A stretch of DNA of 22,616 nucleotides from an uncultured Eubacterium sp. (GCA_910580075.1 CAJTVR010000079.1:1-22616), one strand, 5' to 3'. Numbered from the stretch's first letter, positions 14,939 through 22,616 are shown. Notes: generated by a model not told the origin, from the sequence alone. Numbers and translations: made by a program.

Positions 14939-16228
14939 TTATTTCTTCGGCACCAGCCTGTCCTTTCCGCCCATATATGGTACAAGCGCCTTTGGAACAT
15001 TTACGCTGCCGTCTGCATTGAGGTTATTTTCCAGAAATGCAATCAGCATACGTGGCGGAGCTGCTACCGTATTGTTAAGTGTATGCGCGAAATATTTGTT
15101 TTTGTCTTTATCCTTTACACGGATTTTAAGCCTTCTGGCCTGGGCATCTCCCAGATTCGAACAGCTTCCCACTTCAAAATATTTCTTCTGGCGTGGAGAC
15201 CATGCTTCCACATCACAGGATTTTACTTTCAAATCAGCCAGGTCACCCGAACAGCATTCCAGCGTACGCACCGGAATATCCAGGCTGCGGAACAGATCTA
15301 CGGTGTTCTGCCACAATTTGTCATACCACTCCATCGAATCCTCAGGCCTGCATACAACGATCATCTCCTGCTTTTCAAACTGATGAATCCGGTAAACGCC
15401 GCGTTCTTCTATGCCATGTGCACCTTTTTCCTTCCGGAAACATGGCGAATAGCTTGTCAGCGTATAAGGCAGCCGTTCTTCTTCATGAATCGTATCAATA
15501 AACTTGCCAATCATGGAATGTTCTGATGTCCCGATTAAATAAAGGTCTTCGCCTTCGATTTTATACATCATGGCATCCATTTCTTCAAAACTCATAACAC
15601 CTGTCACAACGCTGCTGCGAATCATAAACGGCGGCACGCAGTAGGTAAATCCTCTGTCTATCATAAAATCCCTGGCATAGGAGATGACTGCAGAATGCAG
15701 CCTTGCAATATCGCCCATCAGATAGTAAAATCCGTTTCCGGCTACTTTTCCAGCCGCATCCAGGTCAATGCCGTCAAACCGCTCCATAATCTGCGTATGA
15801 TAAGGAATCTCAAAATCAGGAACTGCCGGCTCTCCGTATTTCTGGATTTCCACATTACAGGAATCATCCGGGCCAATCGGCACAGAAGGGTCGATGATGT
15901 TCGGAATGACCATCATATGTTTTAAAACCTTTTCCTGCAGCTCTTTTTCCTGGGCTTCTAATTCTTCCAGCCTTTTTGCATCCGCAGCGACCTGGTCTTT
16001 GACTGCCTGTGCTTCCTCTTTCTTTCCTTCCTTCATCAGCGCGCCAATCTGTTTCGACAGCTGGTTACGGCTGGCTCTTAACGTATCCGCTTCCTGTTTG
16101 GCTTTGCGGGCTTTTGCATCCAGGTCAATTACTTCGTCCACGAGCGGAATCTTTTTTTCCTGATATTTATTCCTGATATTCTGTTTTACTAAATCAGGAT
16201 TTTCTCTGACAAACTTAATATCTAACAT
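14939..16228 (-). CDS. serS: Seryl-tRNA synthetase
   Basis: A 429-residue class II synthetase that charges tRNA-Ser (and tRNA-Sec). It has the N-terminal helical arm MLDIKFVRENPDLVKQNI and a coiled-coil arm (about 30-100). Motif 2 is in the FRKEKGAHGIEERGVYRIHQFEKQE region. Motif 3 lies near residues 380-400. There the usual LNGSGLAVGR-like core reads TLNNTVAAPPR, with the arginine kept; this looks like a divergent bacterial subtype, not damage. Start ATG has GGAGGG 5 nt upstream. It follows glyA by 24 nt, so the two share a transcript. No T-box leader is possible in so short a gap. Confidence 0.96.
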   Translation of the reverse strand: MLDIKFVRENPDLVKQNIRNKYQEKKIPLVDEVIDLDAKARKAKQEADTLRASRNQLSKQIGALMKEGKKEEAQAVKDQVAADAKRLEELEAQEKELQEKVLKHMMVIPNIIDPSVPIGPDDSCNVEIQKYGEPAVPDFEIPYHTQIMERFDGIDLDAAGKVAGNGFYYLMGDIARLHSAVISYARDFMIDRGFTYCVPPFMIRSSVVTGVMSFEEMDAMMYKIEGEDLYLIGTSEHSMIGKFIDTIHEEERLPYTLTSYSPCFRKEKGAHGIEERGVYRIHQFEKQEMIVVCRPEDSMEWYDKLWQNTVDLFRSLDIPVRTLECCSGDLADLKVKSCDVEAWSPRQKKYFEVGSCSNLGDAQARRLKIRVKDKDKNKYFAHTLNNTVAAPPRMLIAFLENNLNADGSVNVPKALVPYMGGKDRLVPKK

Positions 16229-16252
16229 AATTTCCCTCCGAAACGGTTCCTG

Positions 16253-17494
16253 TTATTTCAACGGATATTTCTCAGTTAAGGCCTTTGTAATTGCACGTGC
16301 TTTTTCTGCTGCCGCTTCCCCTTCTTTGATCATCATGGCAATCGCTTCTGCAATCTGATCCATATCCTGTGTATTCATTCCTCTTGAAGTAACTGCCGGT
16401 GTTCCAAGACGGATACCGCTTGTAACAGTCGGCTTTTGAGGGTCATTTGGAATGGTGTTTTTATTTGCTGTAATATTTGCCAGATCCAGTCTTGCTTCAG
16501 CTTCTTTGCCCGTCAGGCCATGTCCGGTCAGATCAATCAGCATCAGATGATTATCCGTACCGCCGGAAACAATGCCGATTCCACGGTTCATAAGTCCTTT
16601 GCACAGCGCCTGCGCATTATCAATCACGTTCTGCTGGTATACCTTAAACGACGGGTCCAGCGCTTCTTTCAGGCAGACAGCTTTTGCTGCAATCACATGC
16701 ATCAGCGGACCGCCCTGGATGCCCGGAAATACACATTTGTTAAATTTAAATTTCTTTGCCAGCTCTGCATCCCTGCATAAAATCATGCCGCCTCTCGGCC
16801 CCCGCAGTGTTTTATGGGTCGTTGTAGTAACCACATCCGCATAAGGAATCGGAGACGGATGCAGTCCTGCAGCTACCAGTCCTGCAATATGAGCCATATC
16901 AGCCATCAGATATGCGCCCACAGCGTCAGCTGCTTCACGGAATTTTTTAAAATCAATGGTTCTTGCATATGCAGATGCTCCTGCAATAATCATCTTCGGT
17001 CTGCATTCTTTTGCCGTTTCCATTAACTGATCATAATCGATAAAGCCATCATCGTTTACACCATATGGAACGATATGAAAATAAGTCCCGGAAAAGTTTA
17101 CAGGGCTTCCGTGTGTCAGATGTCCGCCATGATCCAGATTCATGCCCATCACGGTATCTCCCGGCTGCAGAAGAGCAAACTGTACTGCCATATTTGCCTG
17201 TGCACCGGAGTGAGGCTGCACGTTGGCATATTCACAGCCAAAAAGCTGTTTTGCGCGTTCCCTGGCCAGCTCCTCTACCACGTCTACACATTCACAGCCG
17301 CCATAATACCGGTGTCCCGGATAGCCTTCGGCATATTTATTTGTCATTACACTGCCCATGGCAGACATAACTGCCGGGCTTACCCAGTTCTCGGATGCAA
17401 TCAGTTCGATATGGCTGTTCTGCCTGTCAGACTCTGCAGTAATCGCGGCCGCAGTTTCCGGATCCACCGCCTGAATATCTTCCAAAGTGTACAT
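16253..17494 (-). CDS. glyA: Serine hydroxymethyltransferase
   Basis: A 413-residue PLP enzyme that interconverts serine and glycine, loading one-carbon units onto tetrahydrofolate. The PLP lysine is K228 in TTTTHKTLRGPRGG. Other family blocks are LIASENWVS, YAEGYPGHRYYGGCE and VQPHSGAQAN. Length fits bacterial GlyA. The SD AGGAG is 10 nt before the ATG. It is the first gene of a two-gene unit with serS, which ties serine supply and serine-tRNA charging to one promoter. Confidence 0.97.
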   Translation of the reverse strand: MYTLEDIQAVDPETAAAITAESDRQNSHIELIASENWVSPAVMSAMGSVMTNKYAEGYPGHRYYGGCECVDVVEELARERAKQLFGCEYANVQPHSGAQANMAVQFALLQPGDTVMGMNLDHGGHLTHGSPVNFSGTYFHIVPYGVNDDGFIDYDQLMETAKECRPKMIIAGASAYARTIDFKKFREAADAVGAYLMADMAHIAGLVAAGLHPSPIPYADVVTTTTHKTLRGPRGGMILCRDAELAKKFKFNKCVFPGIQGGPLMHVIAAKAVCLKEALDPSFKVYQQNVIDNAQALCKGLMNRGIGIVSGGTDNHLMLIDLTGHGLTGKEAEARLDLANITANKNTIPNDPQKPTVTSGIRLGTPAVTSRGMNTQDMDQIAEAIAMMIKEGEAAAEKARAITKALTEKYPLK

Positions 17495-17566
17495 AATAAA
17501 ATAACTCCTCTCTTATGGTTTTATGCTCAATTTCTGTTAACAGTTGTTTCATCTGTATCAGGGATA

Positions 17567-17595
17567 ATTATATATGGAAGCCGGAAGAATTTCAA
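17567..17595 (-). promoter_or_regulatory. Promoter of glyA-serS
   Basis: TTGAAA (17590-17595), 17-bp spacer, TATAAT (17567-17572) on the minus strand, giving a leader of about 65 nt. I see no riboswitch or T-box features in it. Confidence 0.75.
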
Positions 17596-17650
17596 GTGGT
17601 AAATATGGCAATCATTACACTTGACTTAAAGAAAGACAGCTGCTCAGACA

Positions 17651-17746
17651 GGGGCTGTCACATTAAAAAATATGATACAGGATACAGCCAGTTTCAATCG
17701 TTCTTTTATACTATATCCTGTATGTTTTGCTTCAAGCGACAGCCCC
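17651..17746. repeat. 96-bp nested palindrome, possible MITE or terminator
   Basis: The outer arms GGGGCTGTC (17651-17659) and GACAGCCCC (17738-17746) are perfect, as are the inner arms ATACAGGATA (17675-17684) and TATCCTGTAT (17714-17723). The internal loop sides are nearly equal (15 and 14 nt). On the minus strand the inner stem is followed by CATATTTTTT, so it may terminate the SGNH gene that ends at 17841. No flanking target duplication is apparent. The remainder of 17495-17840 has the glyA promoter and no gene I can support. Confidence 0.7.
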
Positions 17747-17840
17747 GAAAGAATATGATTCAAAAGTGACAGCATTAACAGTGAAGATACCTGAACCGCT
17801 GCTGAAAAAAAGCGTTTGAAGGAAGCAGAGCGGAGAAATT

Positions 17841-19328
17841 TCAGCGAAGTGCCGGAACATTCTCATCATACGTGTCAAAACAGACTGCATCCACAATCTT
17901 TTTCGTCTCATTGTTATAGACAGCAATATTCAGTCCCCTGCTGTTCCTGGAATATTCAGTTCCGTCTATTTTTATAGAACTTCTATTTCCGCTCGCATTC
18001 CCCGCACTCAGCATCTCATATCTGACCAGGCCGTCACGGACCGTTCCCTCTGCCGCCAGTTCCAGATATCCGCACTGTTCTGCTGCCTTTCCATCTGAGA
18101 TAACCGCCAGATAACTGCACCCGTATTCTCCCTGCAAATCCGTATTCAGCCCGAGATTTCTAAGGTTTTCTGCCACGGCATCCTGCAGACTGTTTGTACA
18201 TTCATCTTTTGCTGAAATGAAAATGCTGTAACGCTCATCCTGTATGGCTTTTGTATACTTTACTGCATCTGTTATGTGCGGCAGTTCACAGTCTTTTATT
18301 ATTTGTTTGTAATATACTTTTGTTTCTTCCCACTGGCTGTCTTTTTCTCCTCCTAACGCATACCAGTCTGCCAGCTTTTCCCCAATCTTCCTTGTCACTT
18401 TCTGTGCACCCCACAGATTCCCATGGCCGTCGTCACAGTTATCCGTCTTAAAATTCAGCCGCGTCTGCCGGTATAGTTTCTTTTCATTAAAATCCAGAAA
18501 CGGAATTCCCCTCTCATCTGCATAATTTTGTATTGCAAGCGATTTTGCCGGCCCCTGTGCTGTAGACGGCGTTTTTACGAGAATCAGGCGGATGTCTTCC
18601 TGCCTGCACAGAGCTTCGATATGGTCAAGGTATTCTCTCATAAGCGGAACCATGCTTTCTTCCGCGTCTGCATCCGCTAGATCAAAAGGAGTAAAATCCT
18701 CGCGCCCGCAATATACCGCCTGTGGTGCATACCCTTTAAGCTCATAACGGGCTGCCATTTTATGAAAAGAAAAATCATTTTCTGTAAGCCCTTTCCATCT
18801 TTCGTGATAACGGATATTTGGAAAATAATAACTGGCCAGCGACTGGTTTTCATCCAGACTGCAGACCGTGCGTACCGCTTCTGTTTTGACAGGCGACCAT
18901 TTCATATAATCGAATGCTTTCCTTGTACAGCTTTCTGCCGTATTCAGCGGCTCATTCGGATTGTATGGAAACAGCATATAGCAGTCAAGCACCACCGCCT
19001 CCGGTTTTTGGAAACGCAGCGCTTCTTTCAGCCAGTAATAAGAAACTACGAGGTTCTGCTGCTCACATCCCAGATTATATCCCTTTATCCCGCATTCATT
19101 ATATAATTCCTGTGGCAGAAAAAAAGAAGCAGCATGGCTGCTGCCAAAAAAAAGAACATCCACTGTGTCTTCTTTCATCTGGTAAAATCCAAGATATGCC
19201 GATGTGGTCGGCCAGGCATTGTCAAAAAAGAATTTCGGCACCATTATCTGCCAGACCAGCCGGATACTGATACACAGCGCACAGACAAACGCCGCCCCTT
19301 TCAAAACTGTCCTCCAATGCTTTCTCAT
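17841..19328 (-). CDS. SGNH/DltD-like envelope protein with ILEI-like C-terminal domain
   Basis: 495 residues. One N-terminal membrane anchor (about 8-30) is followed by an extracytoplasmic SGNH-hydrolase-like domain: FFGSSHA (S64 as candidate nucleophile) and the C-terminal D-x-x-H catalytic pair in DDGHGNLWG (D299, H302). Such proteins (DltD, AlgJ/AlgX-like) work with an MBOAT acyltransferase, here the upstream gene, to add acyl groups to a surface polymer. Residues about 366-490 form a second domain that resembles the interleukin-like EMT inducer (ILEI/FAM3) fold: IFISAKDECTNSLQD, IKIDGTEYS and RGLNIAVYNNET...VDAVCFDTY. I recognise it by its RGlNiVV...FDt pattern, with less certainty than the first domain. 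Start ATG 19328 has GGAGG 7 nt upstream; ATG 19358 lacks an SD. The polymer and acyl group are not known. Confidence 0.8.
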   Translation of the reverse strand: MRKHWRTVLKGAAFVCALCISIRLVWQIMVPKFFFDNAWPTTSAYLGFYQMKEDTVDVLFFGSSHAASFFLPQELYNECGIKGYNLGCEQQNLVVSYYWLKEALRFQKPEAVVLDCYMLFPYNPNEPLNTAESCTRKAFDYMKWSPVKTEAVRTVCSLDENQSLASYYFPNIRYHERWKGLTENDFSFHKMAARYELKGYAPQAVYCGREDFTPFDLADADAEESMVPLMREYLDHIEALCRQEDIRLILVKTPSTAQGPAKSLAIQNYADERGIPFLDFNEKKLYRQTRLNFKTDNCDDGHGNLWGAQKVTRKIGEKLADWYALGGEKDSQWEETKVYYKQIIKDCELPHITDAVKYTKAIQDERYSIFISAKDECTNSLQDAVAENLRNLGLNTDLQGEYGCSYLAVISDGKAAEQCGYLELAAEGTVRDGLVRYEMLSAGNASGNRSSIKIDGTEYSRNSRGLNIAVYNNETKKIVDAVCFDTYDENVPALR

Positions 19329-19512
19329 GCAAAATCCTCCATTTCTACGCTTTCTCATACCTATAAACTTCTTTCTGCTGATTTTTTCCTGTCTGTTCCT
19401 TGATTCTAGAACCCTGCTCCTGGTAGTTCTTTTTTTCGCCGCTTATTCCTGCCTGCTGCCTATCCTGTTATATCCTCTTTCCAGCATACCCCGCCATCCT
19501 ATCTGACGTACT

Positions 19513-20973
19513 CTAAAAACCTCTGTATATAAAATCCTGAACATCAAATCCAAATCCATATGTACCAAAAATCATAATACTAAGAATTGCTGTTATGTAT
19601 AACATTGAGCGCAGATAAAAAGGCATCTGTAAAATACGCCTGCCAGGATGTTCTCCTTTTTCCTGCCTGTATTCTGCAAAAAACAGAATCCCAGCCGAAA
19701 GGACAAGCACACACCATTCCTTCCATCCAAGCCCCAGAGAAAGCAGGCTGTCATTCAGAAATATCCATGGATTCTGCACCACAAGCATATTTTTTACCAT
19801 TCGGATGCCAGCTGACAGGCTGTCTGCCCGAAAAATAATCCAGGCACACATCACCCAGAAAAACACACCGATACGCCTGAGGATCCTGTACACGCAAGGA
19901 TGCGTCTGCAGCTTTAAAAACTCACAGATCCTGTTCTGTATCCCCTCTGTCAGGCTTCCGGCGGTCTGATAAGCTGCATGAAGAAGCCCCCAGGCCAGAA
20001 ACTTATATCCTGCTCCGTGCCAGATGCCGCTGGCTGCAAAAGTAACTGTAAGATTTATGTACTTTCGCAGCTTCCCGCATCTGCTGCCTCCAAGCGGAAT
20101 ATAAATATAATCCCGCAGCCAGCTGCTGAGGGAGATATGCCACCTCCGCCAAAAGTCACTGACAGAAACCGCCAGATACGGACACCTGAAATTATCCGAA
20201 AGCCGGATGCCGCACATTCCGGCAGCACCTTTGCATATTTCTGTACAGGCCATAAAATCCGCATATAATTCTATACTGTATAAAACGCCTGCCGTCAGCA
20301 CATAACAGCCCGTATACTGATCCGGATGATCAAATACTGCCTGGACAAAGACTGCCGATTTATCCGCAATCATAAACTTCAAAAAAAATCCCCATACGAT
20401 TCGCTGAAATCCTTTTTCAAATTCTCTTTTGTCGAATAAATGCCCTGTATACAGCTGCCCGGCCAGATTTTCATAACGCGGAACCGGTCCCTGGACAATC
20501 TGTGGAAAAAACAGGATAAACAGCGCATATTTCGCCGGATTTGTCTGTGCCTTAATCTTTCCAGCATAAATATCTGTCAGATATGAAATCATCTGCAGCG
20601 TGTAAAAAGAAATTCCAAGCGGAACAATCCAGGTAACAGACGGCCTGTGCAGTATAGATCCTAAAATAAAATCTCCATTTTTCATGCAGAACCACGGAAG
20701 TACGGTAACTGCTAAAGATGCTGTAAAAACAGCTTTTTTTATGTTTCTCCAAAATGGCTGGCATTTTGCTTCCAGATACCCGATATACATGGCGGCTGCA
20801 TAACTTAGCAGAATCTGAATCAGCAGAATCCACCAGCCTGTCTTATATGCCATAAAATAAAATGCAATACTTCCTGTAAATAGAACCATCCACCGAAAGG
20901 AAAGCGGAATCAGATAATAAAAAAACAAAACTGCAGCTAAAAATAAATAGAAACTGACGGACGTATAAGTCAT
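19513..20973 (-). CDS. MBOAT O-acyltransferase (DltB/AlgI family)
   Basis: 486 residues with about ten or more membrane segments. Family marks are SFYTLQMISYLTDIY, the DFWRRWHISLSSWLRDYIYIP block (H279) and the catalytic histidine in SGIWHGAGYKF (H319). It moves an acyl group across the membrane to an extracellular acceptor, probably with the SGNH partner encoded 184 nt downstream. There are no dltA/dltC genes here, so D-alanylation is not implied; O-acetylation of a polysaccharide is at least as likely. I chose ATG 20973 (MTYTSVSFYLFL), typical of the family start, over an in-frame TTG at 21039. The SD, AAAGGGG, is rather far (12 nt). The 184-nt gap to the SGNH gene holds no supported ORF. 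Confidence 0.9.
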   Translation of the reverse strand: MTYTSVSFYLFLAAVLFFYYLIPLSFRWMVLFTGSIAFYFMAYKTGWWILLIQILLSYAAAMYIGYLEAKCQPFWRNIKKAVFTASLAVTVLPWFCMKNGDFILGSILHRPSVTWIVPLGISFYTLQMISYLTDIYAGKIKAQTNPAKYALFILFFPQIVQGPVPRYENLAGQLYTGHLFDKREFEKGFQRIVWGFFLKFMIADKSAVFVQAVFDHPDQYTGCYVLTAGVLYSIELYADFMACTEICKGAAGMCGIRLSDNFRCPYLAVSVSDFWRRWHISLSSWLRDYIYIPLGGSRCGKLRKYINLTVTFAASGIWHGAGYKFLAWGLLHAAYQTAGSLTEGIQNRICEFLKLQTHPCVYRILRRIGVFFWVMCAWIIFRADSLSAGIRMVKNMLVVQNPWIFLNDSLLSLGLGWKEWCVLVLSAGILFFAEYRQEKGEHPGRRILQMPFYLRSMLYITAILSIMIFGTYGFGFDVQDFIYRGF

Positions 20974-20997
20974 AAGCGGGAACTTCCCCTTTCTTTG

Positions 20998-21017
20998 AAA
21001 GTGCACTTTTTGAAAAT
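20998..21017. repeat. 20-bp direct repeat, copy 1 (downstream of MBOAT promoter)
   Basis: AAAGTGCACTTTTTGAAAAT. It matches copy 2 at 21124-21143 at 19 of 20 positions in the same orientation. The centre AAAGTGCACTTT is a perfect palindrome. It lies in the MBOAT leader, between the promoter and the ATG. Confidence 0.8.
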
Positions 21018-21043
21018 GCGATAAAATTACAAAAACCAAAGCT

Positions 21044-21072
21044 ATTTTATTTCATATGTAATAAATTGTCAA
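21044..21072 (-). promoter_or_regulatory. Promoter of the MBOAT-SGNH operon
   Basis: TTGACA (21067-21072), 17-bp spacer, TAAAAT (21044-21049) on the minus strand. It lies between the two 20-bp direct repeats and just downstream of the recombinase gene. Confidence 0.75.
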
Positions 21073-21123
21073 TAACTGTCATTTCTTTTTTTGTAGAAAA
21101 TTATGCAAAAATCTTTTTCTCAT

Positions 21124-21143
21124 AAAGTGCACATTTTGAAAAT
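21124..21143. repeat. 20-bp direct repeat, copy 2 (past the recombinase stop)
   Basis: AAAGTGCACATTTTGAAAAT, one mismatch to copy 1, 126 bp away start to start. It ends 8 bp beyond the recombinase stop codon and sits about 90 bp upstream of the expected MBOAT transcription start. Confidence 0.8.
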
Positions 21144-21151
21144 TTCCAATA

Positions 21152-21787
21152 TTAAATATGATTCTGTTCTTTCTTCTTCCTGTTTGCCCTCCGGTAAAAA
21201 GTCGACATAGAAAGCCCGCACAGCCTGGCAGCTTCCTTGCCGCTGATTTCCTTATCTGCCCATTTTTCATATACCTGGCTGAAATTTTCCGGAACAGGTT
21301 TTACCGGTCTTCCAAACTGTACTCCGCGTTGTTTTGCTGCCTCTATCCCCTCTTTCTGCCGCTGTCTGATATTGCCGCGTTCATTTTCTGCCACAAACGA
21401 AAGAATCTGAAGCACAATATCGCTTAAAAAAGTTCCTACAAGATCTTTTCCCCTCCGGGTATCTAACAAAGGCATGTCAATCACGATTATATCTGCCTTT
21501 TTTCCTTTTGTAATAATTCTCCACTGTTCTAAAATTTCCTCATAATTCCTTCCAAGACGGTCAATACTTTTCACATAGAGCAGATCATTCTGGCGTAATT
21601 TATGTATCATTCTCTTATATTCCGGACGGTCAAAATTTTTTCCAGACTGCTTATCTACATATATATTCTCTTCCGGCACCTTAACCCGGCCCATTGCAGC
21701 TATCTGTCTGTCCTCATTCTGCTCCTTTGTACTCACACGGACATAACCATATACGTTTCCACAAATGTTTTCATAAATATTTTCCAT
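21152..21787 (-). CDS. Small serine recombinase (resolvase/invertase family)
   Basis: 211 residues from ATG 21787, six nt after AGGAGG; the adjacent ATG 21790 is only 3 nt from it. The N-terminal catalytic domain has YVRVSTKEQ with the nucleophilic serine (S19), SIDRLGRNYEEI with conserved arginines, and the long E-helix segment FVAENERGNIRQRQKEGI. The C-terminal HTH (about 178-204, KEAARLCGLSMSTFYRRA) would bind DNA sites. Such enzymes resolve cointegrates or invert short segments. No transposase or transposon ends are visible, so the target is open. A TATAAT at 21817-21822 lies upstream, without a good -35. It is next to the MBOAT-SGNH operon promoter and its flanking repeats. Confidence 0.93.
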   Translation of the reverse strand: MENIYENICGNVYGYVRVSTKEQNEDRQIAAMGRVKVPEENIYVDKQSGKNFDRPEYKRMIHKLRQNDLLYVKSIDRLGRNYEEILEQWRIITKGKKADIIVIDMPLLDTRRGKDLVGTFLSDIVLQILSFVAENERGNIRQRQKEGIEAAKQRGVQFGRPVKPVPENFSQVYEKWADKEISGKEAARLCGLSMSTFYRRANRKKKEQNHI

Positions 21788-21838
21788 CATGCACCTCCTG
21801 AAATAATTTCCCTGTCATTATAGGTTATCCGGATATGC

Positions 21839-21933
21839 AAAAAAAGCTGCCGCATAAGAAAATCATGCGCAGGATATGGAAGATATCATAACAGCTCTTC
21901 CACATCTGTTACCTGATTTTCTTGAACGGCAGC
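21839..21933 (-). terminator. Long imperfect palindrome with T-tract
   Basis: Nested perfect arms: GCTGCCG/CGGCAGC (21846-21852, 21927-21933), AAGAAAATCA/TGATTTTCTT (21856-21865, 21914-21923) and TGGAAGA/TCTTCCA (21877-21883, 21896-21902), separated by equal internal loops of 3 and 11 nt. On the minus strand the structure ends in TTTTTTT, so it can terminate transcripts coming from the Rpn remnant. It is far longer than an ordinary terminator and begins GGGGCTGCCG, like the 96-bp palindrome near 17.7 kb (GGGGCTGTCG). Confidence 0.7.
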
Positions 21934-21987
21934 CCCTCATTTTCTGACAGCTGCTTTCATTCTGTACTGTATTACAAGTTATATTTT

Positions 21988-22275
21988 TTAAACAGGCTGC
22001 CCCTGCTCGAAGCCAGGTTCGCGCCCCTGTTCCAGGCCAGGTTCGCGTCCTTCTTCAAATGTATTTTCCAAATGCTGTTTCTGATCGTATTCTGTCAAAA
22101 ACATAAGCAGCACCTCACTCCGGCTTTGTATAAGTATATCCTTCAGCACATTCTGTTGTATACAGGTGTCAGCAGCTTCATTCACAGCCCGCTCAAGCGC
22201 CATGCCGGTTTGCAGATTGCGGTTTACCTCTTCGACAAACCGGGCATATTCCCAGAGTCTGTGACAGCTGTTCAT
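21988..22275 (-). pseudogene. C-terminal fragment of an Rpn-family PD-(D/E)XK protein
   Basis: 95 residues matching the C-terminal third of another Rpn/'transposase' subfamily: LMNSCHRLWEYARFVEEV, the AVNEAADTCIQQNVLKDIL helix, EVLLMFLTEYDQKQHLENT, and the usual tail of EEGREPGLEQGREPG repeats. Codons just upstream of the ATG still look like family sequence (YNPVKELM), so the ATG is internal. The nuclease domain is gone: beyond about 22310 I see only AT-rich DNA and the tRNA promoter. The tail's two REPGxEQG units are recent 24-bp repeats. It is probably a dead remnant. Confidence 0.75.
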
Positions 22276-22393
22276 AAGCTCCTTGACTGGATTATAGCAA
22301 ATCGGACTGCATCTATCAATATATATGTAAAAACAGGCGGAACTGCCATTTATTTCGATTTATCAAATTTTTCATATTTTTTTATTTTTTCTA

Positions 22394-22422
22394 TTGACAT
22401 ATTCTTCATAATGGTTTATAGT
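22394..22422 (+). promoter_or_regulatory. Promoter of the tRNA-Gly cluster
   Basis: TTGACA (22394-22399), 17-bp spacer, TATAGT (22417-22422), about 38 nt before the first tRNA. Confidence 0.85.
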
Positions 22423-22460
22423 ATCTATTGTGTTCGGGAGAGCACAACAGCATAAAGCAA

Positions 22461-22533
22461 GCGATAGTGGCGTAGTTGGTAACGCGCGACCTTGCCAAGG
22501 TCGAGACCGCGGGTTCGAGCCCCGTCTATCGCT
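22461..22533 (+). tRNA. tRNA-Gly (GCC), first copy
   Basis: Acceptor GCGATAG pairs with CTATCGC, discriminator T. The anticodon stem CGACC/GGTCG encloses TTGCCAA, giving anticodon GCC. The T-arm has GGGTTCGAGCCCC. No CCA is encoded. Confidence 0.95.
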
Positions 22534-22565
22534 CTCAGGCATCATTGATTCGTTATATAGCTTAT

Positions 22566-22616
22566 GCGATAGTGGCGTAGTTGGTAACGCGCGACCTTGC
22601 CAAGGTCGAGACCGCG
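22566..22616 (+). tRNA. tRNA-Gly (GCC), second copy, cut by the window end
   Basis: The 51 bases present are identical to the first copy, through the anticodon arm and up to the start of the T-arm. The copies are separated by a 32-nt spacer with no promoter, so they form one transcript. Confidence 0.93.

Noticed and set aside
17747..17840. Plus-strand fragment reading VTALTVKIPEPLLKKSV, reminiscent of ribbon-helix-helix N-termini
   Set aside because: Too short, no start or SD, and followed by a stop; similarity could be chance.
17841..20973. MBOAT and SGNH genes considered as a dlt operon (dltB, dltD)
   Set aside because: No dltA or dltC is present, and the SGNH protein has an extra C-terminal domain not found in DltD.

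Overview
The window looks like chromosomal DNA of a spore-forming, low-to-medium GC Firmicute, most likely a Lachnospiraceae-type Clostridia. Supporting signs are a spoIIR sporulation gene, two decayed copies of Rpn/PD-(D/E)XK 'transposase' proteins that are abundant in that family, AGGAGG-type ribosome binding sites, sigma-A promoters with 17-bp spacers, and a Lac-type PTS operon. Nearly all genes lie on the minus strand.

Layout. 1-746: no convincing gene; three diverged copies of one repeat, two of them forming 75-bp inverted arms. 747-1592: CbiK-type cobaltochelatase (-) with its own promoter. 1593-2209: divergent promoter region. 2210-2926: Rpn-family protein (+) whose nuclease core appears to be deleted in frame, ending in eight 7-residue coiled-coil repeats. 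3143-3787: spoIIR (-). 3927-3965: 12-codon ORF with an ideal SD (+). 4052-5224: CPA2 cation/proton antiporter (-), overlapped at its start by a 19-codon upstream ORF. 5495-11473: six-gene PTS operon (-) in the order EIIC, PRD regulator, GH4 6-phospho-alpha-glucosidase, EIIB, EIIA, and an orphan RarA C-terminal-domain protein. 11705-14239: RecB-like nuclease/XPD-like helicase fusion (-). 14324-14428: MazF remnant. 14605-14766: tRNA-Val and tRNA-Met (-). 14939-17494: glyA-serS operon (-). 17651-17746: 96-bp nested palindrome. 17841-20973: cell-envelope O-acylation pair, MBOAT then an SGNH/DltD-like protein with an ILEI-like C-terminus (-). 21152-21787: small serine recombinase (-). 21846-21933: long imperfect palindrome with a T-tract. 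21988-22275: second Rpn remnant. 22461 to the end: tandem tRNA-Gly(GCC) genes (+), the second cut by the window edge.

How the genes work together. The PTS operon imports and phosphorylates a disaccharide through a lactose/cellobiose-class permease, yet its hydrolase carries the CDMP signature of 6-phospho-alpha-glucosidases, and the last gene is a DNA-metabolism domain without its ATPase. The MBOAT/SGNH pair probably acylates a cell-surface polymer. Its promoter lies between two near-identical 20-bp direct repeats, one of them just past the stop codon of the serine recombinase, so a switchable or looped promoter is conceivable. glyA and serS couple serine-glycine interconversion to serine-tRNA charging.

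Limits. Family assignments come from motif and sequence recognition by eye; no database search was run. Domain boundaries, promoters and terminators are hand-read.
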